A stretch of DNA of 64,000 nt, from positions 1,133,501 to 1,197,500 of the forward strand of contig NZ_JAIVFP010000001.1 in assembly GCF_022760755.1 (NCBI RefSeq). Direction: 5' to 3'. Below are positions 1-8,366 of this stretch, piece by piece (position 1 is the first letter of the stretch; every line of letters begins with the position of its first letter). The stretch comes from Candidatus Rhodoblastus alkanivorans. GTDB taxonomy: Bacteria; Pseudomonadota; Alphaproteobacteria; Rhizobiales; Beijerinckiaceae. The notes beneath the pieces were generated by a model. That model was given only the letters and a program-made list of their open reading frames with translations, ran no database searches and was not told the origin of the DNA. The position numbers and the translations under genes are program-made.

Positions 1-936
1 CAGATCGTCGGCACGAAAGCCGTGCTCGACCCCGACGACGCCGCTTTGGTGCGTGGTTTCGTCGTCAATAAATTTCGCGGCGACGCCAGCCTGTTTGCCG
101 AGGGCATGGCGCTGATCGCGCAAAAGACCGGCTGGTCGGCGCTCGGCCTCGTGCCCTTTTTCGCCGACGCCCGGCGCCTGCCGGCGGAAGACGCCGTCGC
201 ACTCGCGCAACGGGAGCGGCCGAACGGCGCGGGAAAAATCGTCGCCGTTCCGCTGCTCGCCCATATCAGCAATTTCGACGATTTCGACCCGCTGAAACTG
301 GAGCCGGGCGTCGATCTGCGCCTCGTCCCGCCTCAAGAGCCTTTGCCGCTTAGCGATCTCGTCATTCTGCCGGGAACCAAGGCGACAATAGCCGACCTCG
401 CCTTTTTTCGCGCACGGGGCTGGGACGTCGATCTCCTCGCCCATGCGCGGCGCGGCGGGAAAATTTTGGGAATCTGCGGCGGCTATCAGATGCTGGGCAA
501 AACGATCGCCGACCCGCTCGGCGTCGAGGGGCCGCCGGGCGAAGTCGAGGGGCTGGGCCTGCTCGACGTTGCGACCGAACTGACCGGCGAAAAGATTTTG
601 CGCGCCTGCGAAGGCGTTTCCCTTGCGGAGAAGGCGGCTTTTTCAGGCTATGAAATGCATGTCGGCGCGACCACCGGGCCGGATTGCGCGCGACCGATGC
701 TGCGCTTTGCGGATGGCCGCGCCGATGGCGCCGTTTCAGCGAGCGGCGCGATCCGCGCCTGCTATGTCCATGGCCTCTTCGCCCACGAGGCGCAGCGCGC
801 CGCGCTCTTGCGCTGGATCGGCGCCGAGCCGTCGAGCCTCGCCTATGAAGTGGAAATCGATCGCGTGCTCGATGCTCTCGCCGATCATCTTGAGCAGCGC
901 ATCGACCTCGAAGCGCTGCTCGAATTGGCGCGATAA
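1..936 (+). CDS. cobQ: cobyric acid synthase CobQ, 5'-truncated by window edge
   Basis: This is the C-terminal part of CobQ, which makes the glutamine-dependent amidations that convert cobyrinic acid a,c-diamide to cobyric acid in cobalamin synthesis. The frame is open from base 1, so the GTG at 22 is probably internal and the true start lies left of the window. The segment has the end of the synthetase domain (VNKFRGD) followed by the class I glutamine amidotransferase domain. The nucleophile Cys lies in GICGGYQ (codon at 475) and the catalytic His in CYVHGLF near the end. It converges on the next gene with only 7 bases between the stops. Family assignment is firm. Confidence 0.93.
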   Translation, partial: QIVGTKAVLDPDDAALVRGFVVNKFRGDASLFAEGMALIAQKTGWSALGLVPFFADARRLPAEDAVALAQRERPNGAGKIVAVPLLAHISNFDDFDPLKLEPGVDLRLVPPQEPLPLSDLVILPGTKATIADLAFFRARGWDVDLLAHARRGGKILGICGGYQMLGKTIADPLGVEGPPGEVEGLGLLDVATELTGEKILRACEGVSLAEKAAFSGYEMHVGATTGPDCARPMLRFADGRADGAVSASGAIRACYVHGLFAHEAQRAALLRWIGAEPSSLAYEVEIDRVLDALADHLEQRIDLEALLELAR

Positions 937-943
937 TCCGTTC

Positions 944-2455
944 TCACTTCATCCCCCCGGTGATCCCGCGCAGAATCTCGCGGGCGATGGCTGACCCGAC
1001 GGTGCGGGCGGCCGAGGTCGCCGCCGAGCGGACCGCCGATTGAGCCACCGACGGTCTCTTGCCATGCGATCGGAACAGGTCCTGGAGACCGGCGCCGATT
1101 TGCGACAGCAGGCCGCCTTCCCCCTCATTATTGGTCCCGACAGGGGCGCCCGACGTGCGCGACTGCGCCCGCGCCTGAAGCATTTCGAAGGCCGATTCGC
1201 GATCCACCGCAACGTCATATTTGCCCTTGAAGGGGCTGGACTCCTGGACTTCCTGCAATTCGGCGTCGGTGATCGGACCGACGCGCGACACGGGCGGGGC
1301 AATTTTTACGCGTGTGACCATGGCTGGCGTTCCCGAGCCCTCCAGCATCGAAACCAGAGCTTCGCCGACATTCAGCTTGGTGATGACGTCGGCCGTGTCG
1401 AGCGCCGGGTTCTGCCGAAAGGTTTCTGCGGCGGTCTTCACCGCCTTCTGGTCGCGCGGGGTGAAGGCGCGCAAGGCGTGCTGGGCGCGGTTGCCGAGCT
1501 GGCCGAGCACGACCTCGGGCACGTCGAGCGGGCTTTGCGTTACGAAAAAGACTCCGACGCCCTTGCTTCGAATCAGCCGCACCACTTGTTCGATCGCGCG
1601 CAGCAGCGCTTTCGGCGCGTCGTCGAACAGGAAATGGGCCTCGTCGAAGAAGAATACGAGTTTCGGCTTGTCGGGATCGCCGACCTCGGGCAACCGGACG
1701 AACAGTTCGGACAAGAGCCAGAACAGGAAGGTCGCGTATAGATTGGGGCTGCGGATCAGTTTTTCCGCTTTGAGAATATGGATGAAGCCGCGCCCGTCGA
1801 TGTCGGGCTTGAGCAGGTCCATGATGTCCAGCGCCGGCTCGCCGAAGAATTTGTCGGCACCCTGGTTTTCGAGCACCAGCAATTGCCGCTGGATCGCGCC
1901 GACCGAGGCCGCGGAGACGTTGCCGTAGCGCTGCTGGAGGTCGGAGGCGTTCTCCGACACGAAGGCCAGCATGGCGCGCAGGTCCTTGAGGTCGAGCAAA
2001 GCGAGCCCCTGCTCGTCGGCGACGCGGAAGGCGATATTGAGCACGCCCTCCTGAATCTCGTTGAGCTGAAGGATGCGCGCCAGCAGCAGCGGGCCCATTT
2101 CGGCGATGGTGGCGCGGACCGGATGGCCCTTTTCGCCAAAAATGTCCCAAAAGACGCAGCGGAACTGGTCGGGCTCATAGGCGAGCCCGATTTCCTGGGC
2201 GCGCGCGACAAAAGGCCTGGCGCCGTCGCCGGGCATGGCGATTCCGGACAGGTCGCCCTTGACGTCGGCGGCAAAGACGCAGGCGCCGGCGCCGCAAAAG
2301 CCCTCGGCGAGCTTTTGCAAGGTCACGGTCTTGCCCGTGCCGGTGGCCCCGGCGATGAGCCCGTGGCGGTTGCCGTAGCGCAACAGAAGATAAATATAAT
2401 CCTCGGCCTTGCCGACGAGGATTTTTCCGGGGACGTTGCTTGGATCGTCGGCCAT
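944..2455 (-). CDS. HerA-like ATPase of the DUF853 family
   Basis: A 503-residue P-loop ATPase of the helicase HerA-like/DUF853 family, related to the FtsK-HerA superfamily. Walker A is GATGTGKT at residues 36-43, and a Walker B-like run FFFDEAHFLF lies in the middle. The frame stays open to 3658, but the reading upstream of 2455 is the antisense of ccmI. The ATG at 2455 (MADDPSNVPGK) fits the usual family N-terminus and length near 500 residues. It is divergent from ccmI with 102 bases between. The cellular role of this family is not well settled; a DNA-translocating or bipolar helicase function is inferred from fold only. Confidence 0.88.
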   Translation of the reverse strand: MADDPSNVPGKILVGKAEDYIYLLLRYGNRHGLIAGATGTGKTVTLQKLAEGFCGAGACVFAADVKGDLSGIAMPGDGARPFVARAQEIGLAYEPDQFRCVFWDIFGEKGHPVRATIAEMGPLLLARILQLNEIQEGVLNIAFRVADEQGLALLDLKDLRAMLAFVSENASDLQQRYGNVSAASVGAIQRQLLVLENQGADKFFGEPALDIMDLLKPDIDGRGFIHILKAEKLIRSPNLYATFLFWLLSELFVRLPEVGDPDKPKLVFFFDEAHFLFDDAPKALLRAIEQVVRLIRSKGVGVFFVTQSPLDVPEVVLGQLGNRAQHALRAFTPRDQKAVKTAAETFRQNPALDTADVITKLNVGEALVSMLEGSGTPAMVTRVKIAPPVSRVGPITDAELQEVQESSPFKGKYDVAVDRESAFEMLQARAQSRTSGAPVGTNNEGEGGLLSQIGAGLQDLFRSHGKRPSVAQSAVRSAATSAARTVGSAIAREILRGITGGMK

Positions 2456-2557
2456 GGGGCGATTCGCTCCGTTGGAAATTTGCGAGAGGTTAGCCTTCCT
2501 TTGATCTGCGACAATGGCGCCCTTCCATTGCGCGCGGGAAAAAGTTAAAGCAGCGCG

Positions 2558-3661
2558 ATGATCTGGCTTGTTTTCGCGCTGCTGACCGGCGCCGCTGTCC
2601 TTTCCATCCTCTGGCCGCTGTCGCGCCCGGCGCCGAGGGCGCGCGAGGACGCGGCCGACGTCGCCTTCTATCGCGCCCAGATCGCCGAGATCGACGCCGA
2701 ATTCGCGCGCGGCGGCGTTGACAAGGACCAGGCCGAGGCGGCCAAGGCCCTGGCCGCGCGCCGGCTGCTCGCGGTCGCGCCCGAAGAGGCGGGGACTGAA
2801 TCTTCGCCGAGGGGGCGCAGGATCGCGGCGGTTCTGGCCTTGATCGTCATCCCCGCCGTGGCGCTCGGGCTCTATTCGCGGATCGGCCATCCCAGCCTGC
2901 CGGACATGCCTTTGCAGGCGCGCCTCTCCGCGCCGCCGTCGCAGCAGGATTTCGCCGCCGTCGTCGAGCGGATGGAGGACCATATCAAGGCCCATCCCGA
3001 CGACGCCCGAGCGCTGGAACTGATGGCGCCGGTCTATGTGCGCATGGGCCGTTTCGACGAGGCCGTGCAGGCGCGCAAGAAAGTCATCGCCCTGCTCGGC
3101 GCGACGCCGGACCGCCTGCTGAAATATGCCGAAGCCCTGGCCTTCGCCAATAACGGGACGATCACGCCCGAAGCCATCGCGCAGCTCCAGCAGGCGCTCA
3201 AGCTCGACCCGAAGAATATCGGCGCGCGCTTCTATCTCGGCCTCGCGGCGGCGCAGCAGGGCGACAACGGCAAGGCTCGCAAGATCTGGACGGCGTTGCT
3301 GCCCGACCTGCCTGAAAAGTCCCTGGCCCATAAGGAAGTGGCGGAAAAGCTCGCGCTGCTCGACGCGCCCGCGGAAGCAACTGGCGCACCGTCCGGCGAA
3401 GCCGCGGCCATCGCTTCGGCGGCTCCGGCGGAGCAGCAGAAGATGATTCGCACCATGGTCGAGCGCCTGGCCCAGCGCCTTGCCGCGCAGGGCGGCAGCC
3501 CCGACGAATGGCTTCGCCTCATTCGCGCCTATAAAGTGTTGAATGAAACGGATAAGGCGCAAAATTCCTATAACGAGGCGCTGAAGGCACTGTCCGGCGA
3601 CACGGCGGCGCGGGAGAAACTTGCAGCCCTGGCTCGGCAATTGGGATTGAACCCGCAATGA
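2558..3661 (+). CDS. ccmI: cytochrome c biogenesis protein CcmI (CycH)
   Basis: CcmI is the apocytochrome c chaperone of System I, anchored in the inner membrane. The 367-residue protein begins with a hydrophobic segment (residues 1-23), followed by a cytoplasmic stretch starting [13 protein letters not shown] second membrane segment lies at about 90-108, and a periplasmic TPR region follows. This two-helix plus TPR layout is typical of alphaproteobacterial CcmI. It is first in the ccmI-ccmE-ccmF-ccmH operon and overlaps ccmE by 4 bases (ATGA), which implies translational coupling. Confidence 0.93.
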   Translation: MIWLVFALLTGAAVLSILWPLSRPAPRAREDAADVAFYRAQIAEIDAEFARGGVDKDQAEAAKALAARRLLAVAPEEAGTESSPRGRRIAAVLALIVIPAVALGLYSRIGHPSLPDMPLQARLSAPPSQQDFAAVVERMEDHIKAHPDDARALELMAPVYVRMGRFDEAVQARKKVIALLGATPDRLLKYAEALAFANNGTITPEAIAQLQQALKLDPKNIGARFYLGLAAAQQGDNGKARKIWTALLPDLPEKSLAHKEVAEKLALLDAPAEATGAPSGEAAAIASAAPAEQQKMIRTMVERLAQRLAAQGGSPDEWLRLIRAYKVLNETDKAQNSYNEALKALSGDTAAREKLAALARQLGLNPQ

Positions 3662-4125
3662 CGCGCAAGCAGAAAAGACTGGCCCTCATAGGCTCCGCCC
3701 TGGGCGTATTCGGCGTCGCCATCGGACTGATCCTGCACCAGTTGAGCGGGAACATCGTTTTCTTCTACGGCCCGACGGATATGGTTCAGAAACATATCGG
3801 TCCCGGCGTGCGCCTGCGCATCGGCGGGCTGGTGGAGAAGGGCAGCCTCGTTGAACGCGCCGGCAAGAGCGTCACGTTCAAGGTCACCGACGGCAAGGAT
3901 GCCGTGCCTGTGGCCTATACCGGCCTGCTGCCGGATCTCTTCCGCGAGGGCCAGGGCGTGGTCGCCGAGGGCGCGCTCGACAAGCAAGGCGTGTTCCGGG
4001 CGGATTCCATCCTCGCCAAGCATGACGAGCGCTATATGCCGCGCGAAGTGGTCGAGGCGTTGAAGAAACAGGGCAAATGGGTCGGTCCGAACGATCAGTT
4101 GGCCGATCAGGCGAGGGCGCAATAA
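3658..4125 (+). CDS. ccmE: cytochrome c maturation heme chaperone CcmE
   Basis: CcmE is the periplasmic, membrane-anchored heme chaperone that passes heme to CcmF for attachment to apocytochrome c. The 155-residue protein has one N-terminal membrane anchor (about residues 9-27) and an OB-fold domain. The covalent heme-binding His is H122 in [10 protein letters not shown], followed by the usual Tyr. Length and motif match the family. It overlaps ccmI by 4 bases and ccmF by one base (TAATG). Confidence 0.97.
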   Translation: MTRKQKRLALIGSALGVFGVAIGLILHQLSGNIVFFYGPTDMVQKHIGPGVRLRIGGLVEKGSLVERAGKSVTFKVTDGKDAVPVAYTGLLPDLFREGQGVVAEGALDKQGVFRADSILAKHDERYMPREVVEALKKQGKWVGPNDQLADQARAQ

Positions 4126-6110
4126 TGATCGTCGAAACTGGACAATATGCGCTGGTTCTAGCCTTGGCGCTGTCGCTGATGCAGAGCATTCTGCCGTTCT
4201 GGGGCGCGCGGACACATGACGCGCGGCTGATGGGACTGGCGCGGCCGATCGCCCTCACCCAGTTCGCCTTTGTCGCGATGTCCTATGCGGCGCTGACCTA
4301 CGCCCATGTCGTCTCCGATTTCTCGCTGGTCAACGTCGTCCAGAATTCGGCTTCGACCAAGCCGCTGATCTACAAGATTTCCGGCGTCTGGGGGAACCAT
4401 GAGGGCTCCATGATGCTGTGGGTCCTCATCCTGACGCTGAGCGGCGCCGCCATGGCCGCCTTTTCCCGCGCCATCCCGCCGCGCCTGTTGGCCGACGCGC
4501 TCTCGGTTCAGGGCGTGCTCGGCATGGCCTTCCTGCTGTTCATCCTGCTGACCTCCAATCCCTTCGCGCGGATGATTCCCGCGCCGATCGAGGGCAACGA
4601 CCTCAACCCGATCCTGCAGGACCCTGGCCTCGCCATTCATCCGCCGCTGCTCTATCTCGGCTATGTCGGTTTCTCGATCGTCTTTTCGCTCGCCGCGGCA
4701 GCGCTGATCGGCGGGCGACTCGACGCCGCCTTCGCCCGATTCATTCGGCCATGGACGCTCGCGGCCTGGTGTTTTCTGACGCTCGGCATCGCCATGGGCT
4801 CCTATTGGGCCTATTACACGCTCGGCTGGGGCGGATTCTGGTTCTGGGACCCGGTCGAGAACGCGTCCCTCATGCCCTGGCTCGCGGGCACGGCGCTGCT
4901 CCATTCCGCGGCGGTGATGGAAAAGCGCGAGGCGCTGAAAGTCTGGACGGTTTTCCTCGCCATTGTCACCTTCTCGCTGTCGCTGCTCGGCACCTTCCTG
5001 GTGCGCTCGGGCGTGCTGACCTCGGTTCACGCCTTCGCCAGCGACCCGCGTCGCGGCCTGTTCATCCTCGCCATCCTCGTCCTGTTCATCGGCGGCGCCT
5101 TGTTCCTGTTCATGCTGCGCGCTTCCTCGCTCAAGCAGGGCGGGTTGTTCTCGCCGATCTCGCGCGAGGGCGCGCTGGTGGTGAACAATCTCCTGCTCAC
5201 CGCGGCCTGCGCTGCGGTCATCATCGGCACGCTCTATCCCTTGGCGCTCGAATCGATCAACGGCGACAAGATTTCGGTCGGCGCGCCCTTCTTCAACCTG
5301 ACTTTCGGGCCGCTGTTCGCACCGATCCTGTTGCTGGCGCCGCTCGGCCAATTGCTGGCGTGGAAGCGCGGCGACCTGCTGGCGGCGGCGCAGCGTCTGT
5401 TCTTCGCCGCGGCTTGCGGTCTCGCGGCGATGGCGGTCTTTGCCGCCGTCAATGGCGCGCCGGTCATGGCGGTCATCGGTTCGGGCGTTGCGGTCTATCT
5501 CATCATCGGCGCCTTCACCGATATCTTCGGGCGCGTGTTCCCGTCCGGCCTTGGCGCGACGAAAAACGCGCTTTTCCGCGCCAAGGGGCTGCGGCTCTCG
5601 GCCTGGGGCACAACCTTCGCCCATGCTGGCCTCGGGGTGACCCTGCTCGGCTTGGCCGCCACCGGTTGGGGCGCGGAAAAGATTGTGGCTATGAAACAGG
5701 GCGACATTTATGACGTCGGTCCCTACAAGCTCGAAATCCTCGCCCTCACCAATGACAAGGGGCCGAATTACAACGAAACCATCGCCCATATGACCGTGAA
5801 GCGCGACGGCCATGTCGTCGCTTTGATCGCGCCGTCGAAACGCTTCTTTACGACCCGCCGGATGGCGACGGCCCAGGCGGGCATCGTCACGCTCAATCTC
5901 GGTCAGGTCTATGTCAGCATCGCCGAGCCGCAACCGAACGGTCTGATCGACGCCAGGCTTTTCTGGAAGCCGCTGGTCTCGCTGATCTGGATCGGCGCTC
6001 TGCTCATGGCGTTCGGAGGCGCCTTGAGCCTCAGCGATCGGCGGCTGCGGGTCGGCGTCGCCCGCCGCGCGGCCCGAATATCCGATGTGGCTCAGGCGGC
6101 GGCAGAATGA
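4125..6110 (+). CDS. ccmF: heme lyase subunit CcmF
   Basis: CcmF is the large membrane component of the System I heme lyase (CcmF/CcmH). The start at 4125 gives [10 protein letters not shown] and a 661-residue protein, the usual length. An ATG further upstream at 4077 lies inside ccmE and is rejected. Many membrane helices are visible. The tryptophan-rich heme-handling motif WGGFWFWDPVEN is present, as is the upstream KISGVWGNHEGS segment typical of CcmF. The stop overlaps the ATGATG start of the next gene. The protein acts with CcmE and CcmH in the inner membrane. Confidence 0.97.
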   Translation: MIVETGQYALVLALALSLMQSILPFWGARTHDARLMGLARPIALTQFAFVAMSYAALTYAHVVSDFSLVNVVQNSASTKPLIYKISGVWGNHEGSMMLWVLILTLSGAAMAAFSRAIPPRLLADALSVQGVLGMAFLLFILLTSNPFARMIPAPIEGNDLNPILQDPGLAIHPPLLYLGYVGFSIVFSLAAAALIGGRLDAAFARFIRPWTLAAWCFLTLGIAMGSYWAYYTLGWGGFWFWDPVENASLMPWLAGTALLHSAAVMEKREALKVWTVFLAIVTFSLSLLGTFLVRSGVLTSVHAFASDPRRGLFILAILVLFIGGALFLFMLRASSLKQGGLFSPISREGALVVNNLLLTAACAAVIIGTLYPLALESINGDKISVGAPFFNLTFGPLFAPILLLAPLGQLLAWKRGDLLAAAQRLFFAAACGLAAMAVFAAVNGAPVMAVIGSGVAVYLIIGAFTDIFGRVFPSGLGATKNALFRAKGLRLSAWGTTFAHAGLGVTLLGLAATGWGAEKIVAMKQGDIYDVGPYKLEILALTNDKGPNYNETIAHMTVKRDGHVVALIAPSKRFFTTRRMATAQAGIVTLNLGQVYVSIAEPQPNGLIDARLFWKPLVSLIWIGALLMAFGGALSLSDRRLRVGVARRAARISDVAQAAAE

Positions 6111-6676
6111 TGACAGGGATCCCCGACTCGGTTGGAAACCGTCATTGCGACGGTGGCGGAACTATCCATGCTGCGGTTCGGCGGCAAGGCGGGTGGTTTC
6201 GCCGCCTACAGCTCCTCGCCATGACGACCCTTTTGTTTCTGCTCGCCGGCCCGGCCTTCGCGGTCGAGCCCAGCGAAATGCTCAAAGACCCCAAGCTGGA
6301 GGCGAGGGCGCGAAAAATTTCGGAAGGGTTGCGCTGCCTCGTCTGTCAGAACGAGTCGATCGACGATTCGGGCGCCTCGCTCGCCCACGACCTGCGCGTT
6401 CTGGTGCGCGAACGCCTTAAAGCCGGCGACACCGACAAGCAGGTCAAGGACTATCTTGTTTCCCGCTACGGCAATTTCATCCTGCTCAAGCCGCCGTTCG
6501 AATGGGATACGCTCTTGTTGTGGGTCTCACCCTTCGTGGTCCTCGCACTCGGCGCGGGCGCGGCGCTCGTCAGTCGCCGCAAGGGCGAGGACAAGCCCGC
6601 CACGCCGCTGTCAGAGCAAGAAGACGCGAAGCTTCGGGCTCTTCTCGTCGACTCGCCCGGCGACCAAAAAGCTTGA
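6107..6676 (+). CDS. ccmH: cytochrome c maturation protein CcmH (CycL)
   Basis: CcmH is the thiol-disulfide protein that keeps the CXXCH site of apocytochrome c reduced. The core has RCLVCQNESIDDS with the CxxC pair, then LVSRYGNFILLKPPF and one C-terminal membrane segment. Two starts are possible. The one at 6107 overlaps the ccmF stop (ATGA) and gives an Arg-containing n-region (FRRLQLL) ahead of the hydrophobic signal segment. The one at 6221 (MTTLLFLLAGPAFA) has no Shine-Dalgarno and no basic n-region. I prefer 6107. The 38 extra codons are largely encoded by what looks like a decayed palindromic repeat. The 3' end is antisense to the AraC gene. Confidence 0.9.
   Translation: MMTGIPDSVGNRHCDGGGTIHAAVRRQGGWFRRLQLLAMTTLLFLLAGPAFAVEPSEMLKDPKLEARARKISEGLRCLVCQNESIDDSGASLAHDLRVLVRERLKAGDTDKQVKDYLVSRYGNFILLKPPFEWDTLLLWVSPFVVLALGAGAALVSRRKGEDKPATPLSEQEDAKLRALLVDSPGDQKA
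6139..6227. repeat. decayed palindromic dispersed repeat inside the 5' end of ccmH
   Basis: The ends form an imperfect inverted repeat: GTCATTGCGA at 6141-6150 against TCGCCATGAC at 6216-6225 (9 of 10 paired). The interior has a second dyad, GGCGGC/GCCGCC. Ends of this form resemble the GTCATTGCGA...TCGCAATGAC elements scattered through many alphaproteobacterial genomes. That membership is from memory, not from a search. Confidence 0.45.
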
Positions 6677-7632
6677 CCTTCGCGGCGGCTGTTTCGGTAG
6701 GCGCGCGGACTCATACCGAACGCCTTCCGGAAGGCGCGGCTAAATTGCGGCTGATCGACGAAACCCGCGTCGTGCATGACCGCGGCGAGGCTCCACCCTT
6801 TCGCGGACGGGGCGGTAAGGTTGCGCGCGGCGGCGTTCAGGCGCAGGGCGCGAAGATGGCCGCTGAATGTGATTCCTTCCGCCTGAAAGAGCTCCTGCAG
6901 TCGCCTGACCGAGAGTCCGGCTGCCGCGGCGGCCTCGGCGATCGACAAATCCGGTTGATGGAAGTTCTGCGCCAGGAAAATCTTGGCCCGTTGCAGGCAG
7001 ACGTTGGCGCGCGTGACGGTCGGATCGGCCACCAGGGCGGCGCCTAGAATGTCAAAGCCGTTGAAGAGCAGCTTACTGATGGCGGCGTCGTTCAGTTCGG
7101 CCGCCCGCGAATAAAATTCCCGCCAATAACTGGCGGCAAACGCGCCGAGCGGCGAAGCTCTCGTAATGGGGATCGCGGTCAGCGCCCGCAATTCGCCAAG
7201 CGTCTGCTCCGCAAGCTGGCGGTCAGCCATGATGACGAGGGCCTCGAACGCGCCCGGCGTCGCAATCTCGTATGGACGCATGCTTTCATAGAGGCACAGG
7301 TCTCCGGCCTTCAGAACGGCGGCGCGGCCCTCCTGGGCGATGTGGCATTCGCCCGAGACGACGAAAGTAATCAGCGCCGTCTCCTGGACCGCTTCGCGGA
7401 TGTTTCCCGGCGTCCGTGAAAGAAGCTGATTGGCGCTGCGCACATGAGCGAACGTCGCCACATTGTGGGCGCGCAGAGCCATCGTCCCGTTGAACCCCTG
7501 TTCCATCGGAACATGGCAGGGACGCCGCATCTCGACGCCTGCCAGATGATCGCCGACCAGTTCCCGCCAGCGCCGCAGCCTCAGGCCCACGGGAATGGAG
7601 GCGCAGTCAAGCATAATATCCGTTGGAGCCAT
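6466..7632 (-). CDS. AraC-family transcriptional regulator with antisense-encoded tail
   Basis: A 388-residue regulator with an N-terminal AraC-binding-like sensor domain and a C-terminal AraC helix-turn-helix pair (AEAAAAAGLSVRRLQELF and the closing FGMSPRAYRNSRR). The start at 7632 (MAPTDIML) is chosen because the in-frame ATG at 7665 overlaps a plausible -10 box. The HTH domain ends near 6676, but no stop occurs until 6466. The last 70 or so residues are therefore encoded entirely antisense to ccmH and have low-complexity composition. Effector and targets are unknown; the divergent membrane protein at 7782 is one candidate target. Confidence 0.85.
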   Translation of the reverse strand: MAPTDIMLDCASIPVGLRLRRWRELVGDHLAGVEMRRPCHVPMEQGFNGTMALRAHNVATFAHVRSANQLLSRTPGNIREAVQETALITFVVSGECHIAQEGRAAVLKAGDLCLYESMRPYEIATPGAFEALVIMADRQLAEQTLGELRALTAIPITRASPLGAFAASYWREFYSRAAELNDAAISKLLFNGFDILGAALVADPTVTRANVCLQRAKIFLAQNFHQPDLSIAEAAAAAGLSVRRLQELFQAEGITFSGHLRALRLNAAARNLTAPSAKGWSLAAVMHDAGFVDQPQFSRAFRKAFGMSPRAYRNSRREGQAFWSPGESTRRARSFASSCSDSGVAGLSSPLRRLTSAAPAPSARTTKGETHNKSVSHSNGGLSRMKLP

Positions 7633-7659
7633 GTCGGGCGACCTGTGCGACGCCGCGCG

Positions 7660-7688
7660 ATTCATGGACGAATCGCGTCTGGGGTCAA
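7660..7688 (-). promoter_or_regulatory. candidate promoter of the AraC regulator
   Basis: Reading leftward, TTGACC (7688-7683) and ATGAAT (7665-7660) are separated by 17 bases, a sigma-70-type spacing. This predicts transcription starting about 20 bases ahead of the ATG at 7632. Confidence 0.4.
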
Positions 7689-7781
7689 GTTTTTACGCGT
7701 CGGTGGACAAAACGCGCCCTGCGGCGTTGCTAGGATCGCCGAGTCGCCCGGAGCGGGGGATTTCGACGATTGGAGCAAAGG

Positions 7782-8213
7782 ATGGGTCCGGCTTTTCTGG
7801 CTGTTGGCGGCGCGGTTTGCCTTTCGGTCGCGATCATCGAGGCATGGCTGATCGTCGCGCATTTTGCGAGTTCCGACGGACCGGTCGCGCGGCTCATTCC
7901 CGGCGGGCGCGATTTGGTGCGCTCTCATATCGATTACCTGATGATGGCGCTGTTTCTTTTCGTTTTTTATGGCTTGTGTCGCGTCATGCCGTTTTCGCCT
8001 TCGCTCTGGATCATCGCCGCGCTGTGCTTCGGGTCTTTCTTCAATCCTTTCGCATTTTTTGTCCGAGCAGCAAAACCGGGATACCTTGAGGCGCCACCTG
8101 TCTGGTTCAAGTTGATGCTGACAATCAGTTGCATCGCAACGACCGTGGGTTATGGCGTCATGGCTTGGACCATCGCCGGCGCGTCGCTGGCGATCGCCGG
8201 TCAGGCGTCTTGA
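7782..8213 (+). CDS. hypothetical four-helix membrane protein
   Basis: A 143-residue protein that I do not recognise. It has about four hydrophobic segments: near residues 3-25, 46-66, 71-92 and 107-135. The ATG at 7782 has GGAG seven bases upstream, so it is preferred over the TTG at 7770. The gene is divergent from the AraC regulator with about 150 bases between, so it may be under its control. Only an inner-membrane location can be stated. Confidence 0.7.
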   Translation: MGPAFLAVGGAVCLSVAIIEAWLIVAHFASSDGPVARLIPGGRDLVRSHIDYLMMALFLFVFYGLCRVMPFSPSLWIIAALCFGSFFNPFAFFVRAAKPGYLEAPPVWFKLMLTISCIATTVGYGVMAWTIAGASLAIAGQAS

Positions 8214-8366
8214 GGCGGGCGGAGCGTGAGCCCGGCGCGGATCGTAAGTCGCGTAGGCTGCCGCCTTACCAAAATTTCATCACGCTGAAACTGCGGCGTA
8301 AGCTGAAGGCGTCCATATTCCCAAGCGTAGGGCGGCGCGATTCGCCGCTTAGGTTTTGCATGGTCT

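Noticed and set aside
2456-3658. N-terminal extension of the HerA-like gene to 3658
   Set aside because: It is the antisense reading of ccmI; the family N-terminus begins at 2455.
4158-5933. 591-codon minus-strand ORF
   Set aside because: Shadow of ccmF; composition is charged and repetitive with no domain, and ccmF is unambiguous.
6502-7047. 181-codon plus-strand ORF after ccmH
   Set aside because: Antisense of the AraC regulator's DNA-binding domain.
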